A program made the position numbers and the translations under genes. The notes below the pieces were generated by a model. The model did no database searches, had not been told where the DNA came from, and was given only the letters and a program-made list of their open reading frames with translations. A DNA stretch of 64,000 bases, taken from Drosophila miranda (taxonomy: Eukaryota; Arthropoda; Insecta; Diptera; Drosophilidae). How positions within the stretch are numbered: position 1 is the stretch's first letter; every line of letters starts with the position of its first letter. Where the stretch lies: the NCBI RefSeq assembly GCF_003369915.1, contig NW_022881614.1:10933001-10997000 (forward strand), in the 5' to 3' direction. This document shows positions 24,545 through 34,615 of this stretch, one piece after another.

Positions 24545-26118
24545 TCTGTCATCATTGCCGGATGCGTCAGAATGGTGTTGGATTGCGCATCCCGCTTGCG
24601 GTTTTCCGATGGGTTACATTTTTCGCACTTTGGCTTAAAAGTATTTTTCGCCCCGCAGCCATAACAGAAGACTCGGCGTTCTGCTACGCAATCTTCAAAC
24701 CGATGACCTGTTTTGTCGCAATTCCAGCAAACAAACCGCTTGCGGCGTAGCTCGGAGATACTCTCTTCTTCGAGTTCTTCTTCCTCACTCTGAATTTCTG
24801 ATACGTGAGGTCTAGTTACCCTGTTTCTCTGTAAAAAGTTGCCAGCATCTTTACAGAAGTGTTCATGCTTTTTAACTTCCTCCCTCAACTCACTTCTATT
24901 CTGTATTTTTAAATGCAAAAGCTCATATCGCAGAGCATTTTTCGCATTCCGCTTAAGAATATCGATCAGCTTGAGTTCGCTTATCTCGTGTGAAAGTCGT
25001 GCCACTAACTTCTCAATGTCTGACTGAAAATCTTCGAAGGATTCGTTGTCCTTCTGTTGACGTTTCCGTATCATTTCCCAAAGGTCAAAATCATCTTTCT
25101 GATCGTCGAATCTTTGCCTAAACGCTGTACAGAACGATGACCAGGAGTATTGGTGGTTTCTTCGATGAAAATCCCAGAACCAATCGCTGGCTTTACCTGT
25201 GAAAAGCAGATGCAGATTGTCGCAAAGTAACTGGTCATCATTCCCCAGAGTCTGTCCTGTAAGAGCACGAACGCGATATAGAAATTCTTCTACGTGCATT
25301 GCGTCTCGAGAACCATCAAATTTAAGACGCCAGCTTAGTAGGATATTTGCCGCTTTTGCCGGTGCTACATTTCCGGCTGTTTGACTACTCCTAGGAGTTC
25401 TTCCTTGGGAATCGCCTCTAACCATGTAACTATCATTGTCTACGTCTCGTCTAACATTACTGTGTGACTCTGAGGGACCTCCGTTACCCGTAGCAGCCGC
25501 TGCGGCTAAATTCATATTGGAAAACTGGGCCTGTATAGTTTGTTCGATGGAAGTTTTTATGAACGAACTAAGGTTTTCCATCATAGATTTCTCCTGATTT
25601 TGCATGACCGAATGGATGTAATTCGTAAGGTTTTCAGGTTGAGCGTTACTAAGTGACCTATTTCCGTTGCTACTAATCGACTGTCGACTCTCGGATAAAT
25701 ATTGATCTAAACTAGCTTGATACCTTGTTTGCATTCCTCGTTTAGGGGTTGCTCCTCGCCCTCGACCTCGGCTGTTTGTTCTCCCTTTTCTACGTAATAA
25801 GGTTGGATCTAGTTGTACCGTCCCATTGTCTTCGTTTCCCCGAACATTAGGTGGTATGGAGCCAGAGCTTAGGTGTAATTCTGCTGCTAGAGTATTATTT
25901 TCGTAACGCAGTCTACCAGGTTCGCATTCCGACTTGCACACTGGACAAGACTTTTCGCTTTTCAAATGTTCGCATACGCACGTATTATGAAATCGGTGGT
26001 GACAAGGCGTGGTAGCTATTAACTAATCTTGCCGCAAATTTCCCTGGCAAATAATGCAAAGCGAGTCTGGATTGATCAATGCCGAAGCTAAATTTTCATT
26101 ACTTCGGTGGACCGCCAT
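24541..26118 (-). pseudogene. gag: gag of the 10.3-kb LTR element with N-terminal RING-H2 finger; in-frame TAG
   Basis: The likely start is the ATG at 26118-26116. The long open part begins after an in-frame TAG at codon 32 (26025-26023). Residues 21-61 of the conceptual frame fit the RING-H2 spacing C-x2-C-x14-C-x-H-x2-H-x2-C-x10-C-x2-C, including CPVC at the end. RING fingers typically recruit E2 enzymes for ubiquitin transfer. An RG-rich basic stretch (RGRGRG), a capsid-like helical region and two zinc-knuckle-like motifs follow: CWNCDKTGHRFEDC, and a CYGCGAK...KC variant without histidine. The TAG falls in the first loop of the RING. It may be a simple disabling mutation, a read-through codon or a sequencing error. 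Downstream ATG or non-ATG starts would make gag without the RING. Confidence 0.8.
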
Positions 26119-26839
26119 GATTTGTATGAATTTCTTAATAAAAAAAATAATAATGAAAATAAAATTATGAAACTAATATGCAAATATGAGTTAACGAATA
26201 TGGAATTTACTTAATATGTTCGCCCTCTCCAGGCATGATCTTGGTGGTCTACCACTAACTGTACGTTTCGATTTGAATAGTTGAGTAATTAAGTTGTGTA
26301 TGTTGGCCAGTTCTATTACCAGTTTTGAAGGTATAAGTCCGGATAATGGACAGTCTCTACTTATCATAAGTAGAAGATCGTGATTCCTAAAATCTGCGAC
26401 TTTTTCCTAACCCAACTAGAATTTGATAAAGGAATCTCTACAGCCAAGCTCAAGATAATTTAATGAATATAACTTTGAGTCGGGGTATCCGTCTTTTGAA
26501 TAACTCCCGCAGTTCCCTAAATCAACATCTTTAGCTATCTCGCTGGTGGAGTCCTATATCGTGATATCAGTATATTGTAACTACCTATATAAGCTAGTCC
26601 ATCCGGAGGAAGAGACAACAGATTATACACAGGTCGACTTTTCCAGCCATGAAAAATAGTCGTAGGTTCCGTATGCAACAGCTGTCGTACTCCCACCCGA
26701 AGAGATCTATCAGTATAGTATTACCAGAGAATTATTGTTTTGGATGGAATATAGAGCTATGGTGGAGCCTAGCCCCAGAATGACATGCCATGGGTACTAA
26801 AGTTAAGTACCAACTTTACGAGAGATCATGTCCCTTCGG

Positions 26840-26857
26840 GCCCCACGTTGGGCGCCA
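26840..26857 (-). other. tRNA-Lys primer-binding site
   Basis: Read on the minus strand, 18 nt starting TGGCGCCCAACGTGGGGC lie four bases inside the 5' LTR. They are complementary to the 3' end of tRNA-Lys(CUU), a primer used by many retroelements. Confidence 0.85.
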
Positions 26858-26861
26858 ATTA

Positions 26862-27025
26862 TGTAGCGTGCAGGTGTGGGATAGCTGTCGTTTACCCATA
26901 CTAGTATGAAGAGATTTCGTGTGCACCTCTAGGTATGCTCTGACTAAGCTCGCCGGATTGTCGGGGTTCGTTCTACTCTCTCCTATCACATACTGACACA
27001 CACTCGCATAAATTTTTAGGTGCAC

Positions 27026-27056
<31 letters not shown>

Positions 27057-29168
27057 CCAAACATAAAACTAACAACAGAATCCAGGTTTAACCGGAGCCA
27101 GGAATTGGTTATGGGACTAACAAGTTGGTTGTGGAAAGTGTGGACATACTTATCAATTACTCTACTCAAATGATGAGAAACTCCGGTGTTAGTGAGTATC
27201 TCTATCTTCTCTACCCTCCCGACCTATGCTATACAGGTAACCTGACCGTATAGACCCTTGAATAACGTTAAACAGTTATCATCCCACCACTTCGATCATG
27301 CCTTTCTGAGGGCGGAGTACTGAATTTAGAACATATTAGGGTTGTACTTCAAAATCAATATCATTATATATATATATTTCAATAAATCCCTAATCATATA
27401 ACTAAATTCTTGGGGGGGGTTTTCTTAACTTATAATTAAATCCATTTTTGTTGTGTCTCGATAGCTTAATATATTAGTAAGGAATTGCGAAGAAATATTA
27501 AGAAAAATAAAGATTTAAAAATGACCATCATATATGGGTAACAGATTCTAAAGGGGTGAGAGGTACCAATACATTATGGTTACGGATTTATAAAGGGAAT
27601 ATCAATAGAAAATTACATGTAACACGCAGGTTACTTCCCAGCTCAGTGCATATATGTACTTGTTCTTATTTACAAACTCACAGCGCTTTTGGTAGGCTAG
27701 TACCGCTTTTTCCATTCGTGATCGTTGAGCTCAATGATGACGTTGGTGCATAATTCTAAGGAAAGGAAAAGATATTTAATACGAGTATATGTGCACATGA
27801 GCGTACTAGAGTGTACTGCTTTGTAATCTCAAGGAAAATTAATGTTGCTCTCATACCCATTAGTTTCCAAAAACCATTATGTTGGCTGTGTTACGTAACT
27901 AACTATAAAACTGTATACATCGTGTGACGAAAGAGAATGGTTTTTAGCCTGGCACATGAAATCTAGAGGAAAAAGGGGCTTGTGTTACATCCACGAGTAA
28001 CTATGGTCCTCTATTGCCGTGATCGAGAGACATGTCAGCCAGGCTGAGTAGGACTGCGCCTCCGGAAGAATCCAACAATAATGCAATCAATTCGAGTTCA
28101 TTATTGGGTGTCGCTGGCGCAGCTAAATCACTTGCAGATGGGGTAAATTAACTCCTTAGCTGGGCTTCAGGTTGCCGATCAAATTTGACGTCGGTCTGCG
28201 GACTACACTCTCATTGGAGGCTCGATAAACGGGTGGCGTCAACGGCGCCAAAAAATAAGGGTCCGGAGGCGCCTCTTGGTTTTCGCCGTGCATCCACACG
28301 GTTGTTGAGGCTTTCGACGGACAACGTCAAGCTGCAGGCTTCGCTGCTCGGTGCCTCCCGCGGGTTTACTACTTGTCTTATCAATCCACCGGCAACACTC
28401 CTCTCATAGACCACACCGTATATGCACTCCTATGCGACTGATGATCGCACGAGCGGTACCGTGGCTACGGGCCGCCGTCCTATAACACAAATTCATATAT
28501 ATATATTTTACCACGAACACTTTCCAAATTAATCACGGACATACCAGCTATGTTTTCTTTTCTTTACACTGCTTTCCTGGTTAATTACTCCTGATTCTGG
28601 GTCTTTATTGAACTCGGTTCACGAGGTATGGCGTAGTTGCCAGAACTGTTCGTTGGCTAAATATATATATATATATATTTATTTATTCCCGAGTATAGCA
28701 CAAACACGTCCGCTTTAATCAATCGATTCTTTGTCAATACTCCAGCCCAACTTCTGCAAGTTCAGCCAAGCGGTACCGAACCAAAAGCTCGAAGATCGGA
28801 TGATATTTGGGGAATTTTAACTGCATAATCGGATGATCTTAGGAACTTTAACTGCATAATCGGATGATGTTGGGAATTTAAACTGCATAATCGGATGATC
28901 TTTCGCCCATTTGAGCGAACTTTTGGGCAAGCTTTTAATCTATGCTCTCCCTACGCTACGCTACTCTCTTGGGTCAAGGTAAACGTGACGTCTTTCGCTT
29001 AAATGCGTGCGCTGCGCGCCGACTCTCTTTAGAAAGCTTTTCGGAAAGCTTGCAGCTTACGATCCACTTTCGGAGTTACTATGTCTCTGCACTTTTAAGC
29101 ATTACCAAAAGAAAACTATGCTTATCCGTGATGTTCTACACTCGTTCCCTTAATTCGGCCCCTACAAG
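26862..29168 (-). repeat. 5' LTR of the 10.3-kb element
   Basis: 2307 bp, the same length as the other LTR, with small differences (for example TTCGCTG against TTTGCTG, a shorter G run, and altered poly-A tract). It carries the ATCGGATGAT array at about 28795-28905. Confidence 0.93.
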
Positions 29169-29849
29169 CGACATGTACTTATATGTTCGATTCACAGATC
29201 TCAGATAGCAGTAATCAAAGTCCAAAAATACCCGATCCCGCACCAAGCAGCGAACATTGTTGAACTCAAAGTTTCCGCAGATCTGCTCGTATACAACTCC
29301 TCAGTTCTCATCCTAATATATATTTCGATTCCTTACTGCGATCGGTCCTATGGCAATTAGTATAAAGAAACGCAGGGTATTCATTCTGGAACGAAACTGA
29401 GAATGAAACTCGAATAAAACAAATATTTTACTATACTACGTTCCATTACTACGCTCCATTAACGCTCCTAATCAGCCTACCCAAATATCCATTTCCGAAA
29501 TGTGGAGCCCATTAGGTCAGGTTTTATGCTTTATAGTAACAATAGCTTCGATCAGTGCAAGACAGTTGATCCACCTAGTCAGAACAATTAATACAAACCG
29601 GATAGTACAAAAAATTTCCCCAAAGATATCCAACGATTTTGGCAACGTTGGAAACAGTTATTATAAGCTAGTCAGTTTCCTATAAGATTGTTGTTTTAAG
29701 AAAGGATAGTCCGCGCCACTGTGTAAAACTGCAAGTTCCTGTTCGTTCGAATTTGAAATTCACGTTTAATTTGATTTTTGTTTCATTCTCCATTATGAAC
29801 TCGACACGACTCACAGTTCTATTACATAACAACATATTTTAGAACAAAT

Positions 29850-30789
29850 ATGTTTAAATACATAAATTCTCTGTTCCTGTTGGCCTTGGCCTTCATCGCC
29901 TGGAGTGTTTGCTGTTATTTTCATGAAATTGAGGAACAGCTGGGCACCAAGGGATTCGATGTGGAGCTGTACTCAGGTGAGAAGGAGCGCATCATGAGTA
30001 CATATCCGTCCGTATATCTATATATATTACATTACAGAACACCCTGGCTTGAAATATAATCAATTGCCTTGCAAAAACATCCCGAAAGCTGTTCCACAAA
30101 CTTTTCCTACCGTTGAAATAATATGCAGCTCTTTCATTGTCTTATGCCTGACATATACCTGGGTCAAGCTTTTGACGTTCTTGGTCGAGCGGACAGGTCA
30201 GTTTTGGCAGGCCATGAAGCCGGAGAAGGAGGACAGGCAGGTGAAAGAGCAACTGATGGAGCGACTTAACAGCTTGAAGGCCGAATTTCAGGTGATGAGT
30301 GAACTGCTGAAGCAGTACCAGCCCAGTGTTGATTTGGAGCTACAGACCATGAGCGGACTGGAGCTTCAGTCCCACAGTGGCTGTAGCTCTTTAGAGTTAC
30401 AGAAATGTGACAGTGGCTGCTCGGAGGTCCACCTACTGCCCAGTAGCAGTTCATGCAGTAATCACTGCAGCAATGACGTCCCCATCAACGAACTGTGGAA
30501 TCAAAAGAATGACGTCTGCTCGATACGTGGTACCCCCAGATTTCCGGACGTACCGGCGGTGGACCAGGCCACGCAGTCTACTTACATCAATAGCAGCCAG
30601 ATCCACATCGGTCCAAACATGTTCGATACCAAACCCCTCAACTTGGAGCTAGTACGCCAGACAAGGCTGTACGCGAGGAAACCGAGTGTATTCCTCCAGG
30701 TGTCTGATAATTTCATTGCCGGACCCAGGGACAGGCCCCGGATAGGAGGCAGCAGTTGCACAATTGCCCTGCCACCGCCAAATATGTGA
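29850..30789 (+). CDS. Two-membrane-segment coiled-coil protein, copy A (unrecognised)
   Basis: Two exons, 29850-29976 and 30038-30789, joined across a 61-bp intron (GTGAGA...TTACAG), give 292 residues. I do not recognise the family. An N-terminal hydrophobic segment (residues about 8-24, with LFLLALAFIAWSVCC) could be a signal anchor. A second (IICSSFIVLCLTYTWVKLL, about 70-90) follows, then a charged helical region (KEDRQVKEQLMERLNSLKAEF) likely to form a coiled coil, then a Ser/Cys-rich tail. It lies divergently from the DUF1091 pseudogene. The copy at 41774-42713 has at least two amino-acid differences (K/Q in LGTKG, S/R in CDSGC) and is equally open. Confidence 0.75.
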
Positions 30790-31050
30790 GAATGTGAGAG
30801 CATTTGAAAAAGCGGACTAAATTTAAAAATAAAAGAAAAGGTTGGACTTATTTAAAGGTGACGCCCTCAATGCAGCGGCTTTTTTCCCTACCTCATATCT
30901 TCCTTTCACGCGTTCACAAACGATTTTGGTTGGGTCAAATAAGATGGCAGTAATGAATCAAGATCCATTGAACTACAATATCCGCATAAATCGATAGTAC
31001 TGTGTTGCTTTGCAGCCCTGGGATATTTTTTGGTATATTTTAAAATAATC

Positions 31051-31200
31051 AATAACAGCATCGATATTAATTTTATAATCAATAACAGCATCGATATAAA
31101 TTTTATAATCATTAACAGCATCGATATCAATTTTATAATCAATAACAGCATCGATATCAATTTTATAATCAATAACAGCATCGATTTCAATTTTATAATC
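31051..31200. repeat. Five tandem 30-bp units each carrying ATCGAT
   Basis: Exactly five 30-bp units of the form AATAACAGCATCGATATCAA plus TTTTATAATC, with few variants. Each has a GCATCGAT core, and four continue as CGATA. Three more ATCGAT sites lie within 110 bp on either side (about 30991, 31278, 31300). The unit is a multiple of three, so a repetitive open frame exists across it, but nothing suggests translation. ATCGAT/CGATA is the core recognised by DREF and BEAF-32. Confidence 0.9.
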
Positions 31201-32380
31201 TTTATATATAATGCCATCTCAATTGGATTTGTGGGCCAGATTTTCAAACATATTGTAAATTTAATGAAATCTAAAAACATCGATATTTGAGAAAAAACAT
31301 CGATGATTCACATTCAAACAATTTATATTTGGCGCTGAAGTTTGGTGGGACTTTTTTGGGATTTTCTCTGGGATTTTTCCTCGTCACAATGTCCTTTTTC
31401 CCCTCAACAATGTCCCTTACGGCGCATTCCATACTCACGTTTTCTTACGTGTTATGCTGCTGGCAACATTCAATTTGTATGGGCCAGACTCATGGGCCGT
31501 GAGCAAAATTTTGCATACCCTGGGAAATGCATGTTATATAACTGAAAAATTTTTTGTCATCTAATGCACCAATAAAGTCTAAAACTAGTCAGTTTCTGTT
31601 TTAAAGGTATTTGAACGATATTTTGAAGGTTTTGGTCTTCTTACAGAAACCAAGAATGGGTATCATATGCATTAATATGTCCAAAACATAACAATCTGAG
31701 ATCATTTCTATATTAATTACGCTTTAAAACAGTTTCTTCATATATATCAACGAAATAGGGTATACCTGTGCCCAAACTCCGGTTGACGTGACATTTCACA
31801 CTCACTTACGTTGCCACTGTTTTTTTGTTGATCTTTTTTGCTTAAACCTTGCTTTCTACACTATACAATAAAAGAGAGTAGTTAATAGTAGTCAATCAGG
31901 TAGAAAATGTATTCATTCATGGCCTAAAATTATGTGGGCAGAGCTAATGGTTTTAGTTAGCAGCATTATTCAACGGAATAAAGAAATTGAACAATTGGAA
32001 CGTTTTTTCTTTTATGTTTTATTACGTTACATTTGTTTGACCTTTTCCGGTAAAACCATTTTTTAGACAAGATCCCATAAAAGCATGTATTAAGAATAAA
32101 CCAGTTATGTAGAAAATAGGTTCATAAATCGTATAAAATTATGTGGGCATGGCCAAATGTTCTATATAGATGTTAATATTCGACGGAATATCAAAAACGA
32201 GGAATATGAATAATGATCGGTATATTTTGAAAATGGGACCGTATATTTCGGTATTTATTTGAGTTGGTAATAACAACAATGAGTATATTTACGGTATTTT
32301 TGATATTTTTGACGAAGTTTCGGTATATTTCTGATTGTCGTTTTTAGCGTCGCGTTGAAAATAAATAAATAAATAAAATA
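31201..32380. promoter_or_regulatory. Orc4 upstream region with GGTATATTT-type motifs and dispersed repeat
   Basis: Non-coding. A repeat with the block AGAAAATAGGTT...AAAATTATGTGGGCATGGC spans about 32085-32245, and a weaker copy lies at 31880-31995. Just before the Orc4 start the sequence CGGTATATTT or GGTATTTTT recurs at least four times (32219-32335). Motifs of this kind are common in fly housekeeping promoters. No TATA box is evident. Confidence 0.55.
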
Positions 32381-33610
32381 ATGCCGGAGGATGCCCAGGA
32401 ATTGAGAAAAGCTAGGCGCTTCCTCAAAGAGCGCCTTCAGCGGGACTACACCACTCTGCGAGGCTACAAAGAGGAGCGCTCCAATGTGCGCCAATTGCTG
32501 CAGCGTACCGCGGAAATGGGAGAATCTAACTCCTTGCTGTTGATTGGGCCGCGTGGCGCTGGAAAAACGACGGTATGATAAAATGAACCTTAATATATTT
32601 GTATCTGAATCTAACCAAAGTCCTTGCAGCTCATAAATGCAGTGCTGACAGATCTACTAGTCAACAGATCGTTCGTGGACAACACGCTGATAGTGCATCT
32701 CGACGGGAATCTGCATACAGACGACCGCATTGCCCTGAAGTCAATTACGGTGCAGATGCGGCTGGAGAATGCAGCCGACGGCAAGGTCTTTGGTTCGTTC
32801 GCCGAGAATTTGGCTTTCCTTTTGCAGTGCCTCAAGGCGGGAGACAAGAAATCCAAGAGCGTTGTCTTTATTCAGGAGGAATTGCATCTGTTCTGTACAC
32901 ATCACAACCAAACGCTGCTGTACAACCTCTTTGATGTCTCGCAGTCGGCCCAGGCACCGATCTGTGTGCTGGGAGTGACCTGCCGCCTGGATGTGATCGA
33001 GCTGCTGGAGAAGCGCGTCAAGTCGCGGTTCTCGCACAGACAAGTGTTTCTGTTCCCCAGTGCCGACCAGTTTGAGGCGTACACAAAGCTCTGCCAAGAG
33101 CTCCTTTTGATACCCAGCAACAGTGAGCTAAAGGCGAGTGCCGACCGCATCGACAGCGGTCTGGTAGCGCAACTAAAGCCAGATGCTCCCTACATCACTG
33201 TCGACCAGCTGACGGTCCTGTCTGCCCAATACGAGGGCGATGACAAGATCGACCTGCTCTGCGGCCTCTCTGTGCTGGAGCTGTGCCTCATCATAGCCAT
33301 CAAGCATCATTCGGAGATCTACGATCGGGATCCTTTCAACTTTGAGATTGTATTCGCGCGCTTCTCCAAGTTTGCCAAGATCTCAACCACAATGCAGAGC
33401 GTAGAGCGTTCGATTGTCCTGAAGGCGTTCGAACATTTGCGAATGGGGGAGCTGATCATGCCGCTCTCAAACAGCGGCGTGGGTAAGGTGCAGAAGGAGT
33501 TTGAAATGCACAAAATGGCCTTGACTTACGGCCAGATTCAGCAGGCGGTTCAGCGGTACCAGGCCTTGCCGACGGAGGTGGCTCAATGGGCGCAAAGCTC
33601 GCTTATCTAG
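32381..33610 (+). CDS. Orc4: Origin recognition complex subunit 4
   Basis: Two exons, 32381-32572 and 32630-33610, join across a 57-bp intron (GTATGA...TTGCAG) to give 390 residues. Orc4 is an AAA+ subunit of the nuclear complex that marks replication origins. Walker A is GPRGAGKT (about residues 56-63). The family-typical blocks FGSFAENL, HHNQTLLYNLFD, TCRLDVIELLEKRVKSRFSH and GLSVLELCLIIA are all present, and the end (WAQSSLI) matches the normal C-terminus. Odd features: where the family has an acidic Walker B pair and FDLF, this copy reads FIQEELHLF. The stretch between KSRFSHRQ and GLSVLE is about 30 residues shorter than in human ORC4 (436 aa). The frame is open, but the protein may be impaired. 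Confidence 0.9.
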
Positions 33611-33877
33611 TAAGGGATCTTTGTTGATCCCACCAATTCCTTAATCTTTTATCTTATTTATTTTTGTAATAATTATAATAAATTAGGTTTTTATATTCAA
33701 CTTGTGCTTGTTCTTGTTCTGTATATAACGAATTTCTATATATGTATGTATTCAGGTCAGGCTGAGCTCTTATCTGGTCCGAGTTGAAGCGGATCGATAA
33801 TGTTAATTCCTGGAGCCACCCGCATGTGGTTTATTCAGACCCATCCGAAATATCTCAAAATGTGGGTAACTTTCCAA

Positions 33878-33884
33878 TATAAAA
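33878..33884 (+). promoter_or_regulatory. Probable TATA box of ETH
   Basis: TATAAAA lies 55 bp upstream of the ETH start codon, with an initiator-like GTCACAG about 15-20 bp downstream. The spacing fits a short 5' leader for a strongly induced neuropeptide gene. Confidence 0.6.
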
Positions 33885-33932
33885 GACGTTGCGGTGGTCA
33901 CAGCAGTCACGCTAACTTGGAGTGTCATCAGC

Positions 33933-34615
33933 ATGAGATCCTTAACTGTCCTAGGAGTTATCCTCGTGCTGGTGCTCGTGGCCACCAGCCAGGCAGATGA
34001 CAGCCCAGGATTCTTTCTGAAGATCACCAAGAATGTCCCCCGCCTGGGTAAGCGAAGCGAAAGCTTTGGAATGAAGAACCTGAAGACCATTCCGCGCATA
34101 GGACGAAGCGAACAGCAGGTGAGTGACGACCCAATAAACCTTTTCCAACGTTGCTCTCAAAACTATTTATTATCCTGTAGACCGCTGTGACACCTCTGCT
34201 GACCTGGCTCTGGGATGTCGACGTGTCGCAGCCCAGCAAGCGGCGCCTGGCCACAGGTGAGGCAGCTGCCCAGGAGCGAGAACTGACCGTGGTTCAGCCG
34301 GTAAATGCCAATACCCTGATGGAGCTCCTCGACAACAACGCCATTCCCAGCGAGCACGTGAAGTTTGTGCATTGGAAGGACTTTGATCGCGCCCTCCAAT
34401 CGGACACAGATCTGTACGCCAAGGTCATTCAACTGGGCCGCCGCCCCGACCATCGTCTGAAGGAGGATCTCAACTTCAACAGCTACGTGCCCATCTTTGA
34501 AAGCAACGGCGACCAGAACGCCCCCTTCATGATGTTCAATAACAACGAGGACCGGGATCTGTATGGCGGAGGCAATCGCTACGATCGCAACTTCTTAAAG
34601 TACAATCATTTGTGA
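33933..34615 (+). CDS. ETH: Ecdysis-triggering hormone precursor
   Basis: Two exons, 33933-34118 and 34181-34615, join across a 62-bp intron (GTGAGT...CTGTAG) to give 206 residues, close to the melanogaster length. Residues 1-21 are a signal peptide (MRSLTVLGVILVLVLVATSQ A). ETH1 is residues 22-38 (DDSPGFFLKITKNVPRL), amidated via Gly39 and cut at KR. ETH2 is 42-56 (SESFGMKNLKTIPRI), amidated via Gly57 and cut at Arg58. Both carry the PRX-amide end needed by the ETH receptor. They are released from Inka cells to start the ecdysis sequence. The remaining ~140 residues are a propeptide of unknown use. All processing sites look intact. ETH1 is one Ser shorter than I recall for melanogaster. Confidence 0.96.

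Larger units (their letters stand above)
18896..29168 (-). mobile_element. 10.3-kb Ty3-type LTR retrotransposon, Ulysses/Osvaldo-like (inferred)
   Basis: A full-length element in reverse orientation, bounded by TGTAG...CTACA inverted ends and a 4-bp AGCG target duplication (18892-18895 and 29169-29172). The empty site is preserved at 41079 in copy B. It has two 2307-bp LTRs, a Lys-tRNA primer site, gag with two CCHC-like knuckles and pol in the order protease, RT, RNase H, integrase. There is no env, since pol ends about 60 bp before the 3' LTR. Very long LTRs without env resemble Ulysses of D. virilis, but the family name is inference. The LTRs differ at only a dozen or two sites by eye, so the insertion is young. 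I see no clear polypurine tract next to the 3' LTR. Confidence 0.9.
18425..29384 (-). pseudogene. DUF1091 (DM8-type) secreted protein, copy A, split by LTR element
   Basis: DUF1091 proteins are small secreted or extracellular fly proteins, several expressed in chemosensory or male tissue. The 3' exons lie at 18425-18895 and encode the family hallmarks FDACKFL, NFNHTCPY, DIILDKLP and a final DGRYYLNSTW region, ending in a KS stop. The 5' exons lie at 29169-29384: a signal-like MNTLRFF start, FNNVRC, and DYCYLRFVNRTYKYMS. Between them sits the LTR retrotransposon, with AGCG duplicated at its edges. A frameshift just upstream of LHKLPITNTV and an apparent TGA near the start of exon 2 are also present in copy B. 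The gene therefore looks dead already before the duplication. Confidence 0.75.
17078..30993 (+). repeat. Segmental duplication copy A
   Basis: Apart from the 10.3-kb LTR insertion and a small deletion in the DINE pair, this block matches 38748-42915 in the same orientation at roughly 99% by eye. It includes the composite DINE, the DUF1091 pseudogene and the two-membrane-segment gene. Homology ends at ATCCGCATAAA. After it comes the ATCGAT array in this copy and the TYSND1-like gene in the other. Confidence 0.88.

Noticed and set aside
23598..24750. Plus-strand frames across the LTR element pol and gag
   Set aside because: Antisense shadows of the real gag-pol coding strand.
31030..31290. Open frame with repeated NNSIDINFII peptide
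   Set aside because: The frame only follows from the 30-bp repeat being a multiple of three. There is no conserved start, and it is AT-rich and probably non-coding.
32599..33150. Alternative frames over Orc4, both strands
   Set aside because: Shadows of the Orc4 exon, which alone shows AAA+ motifs.
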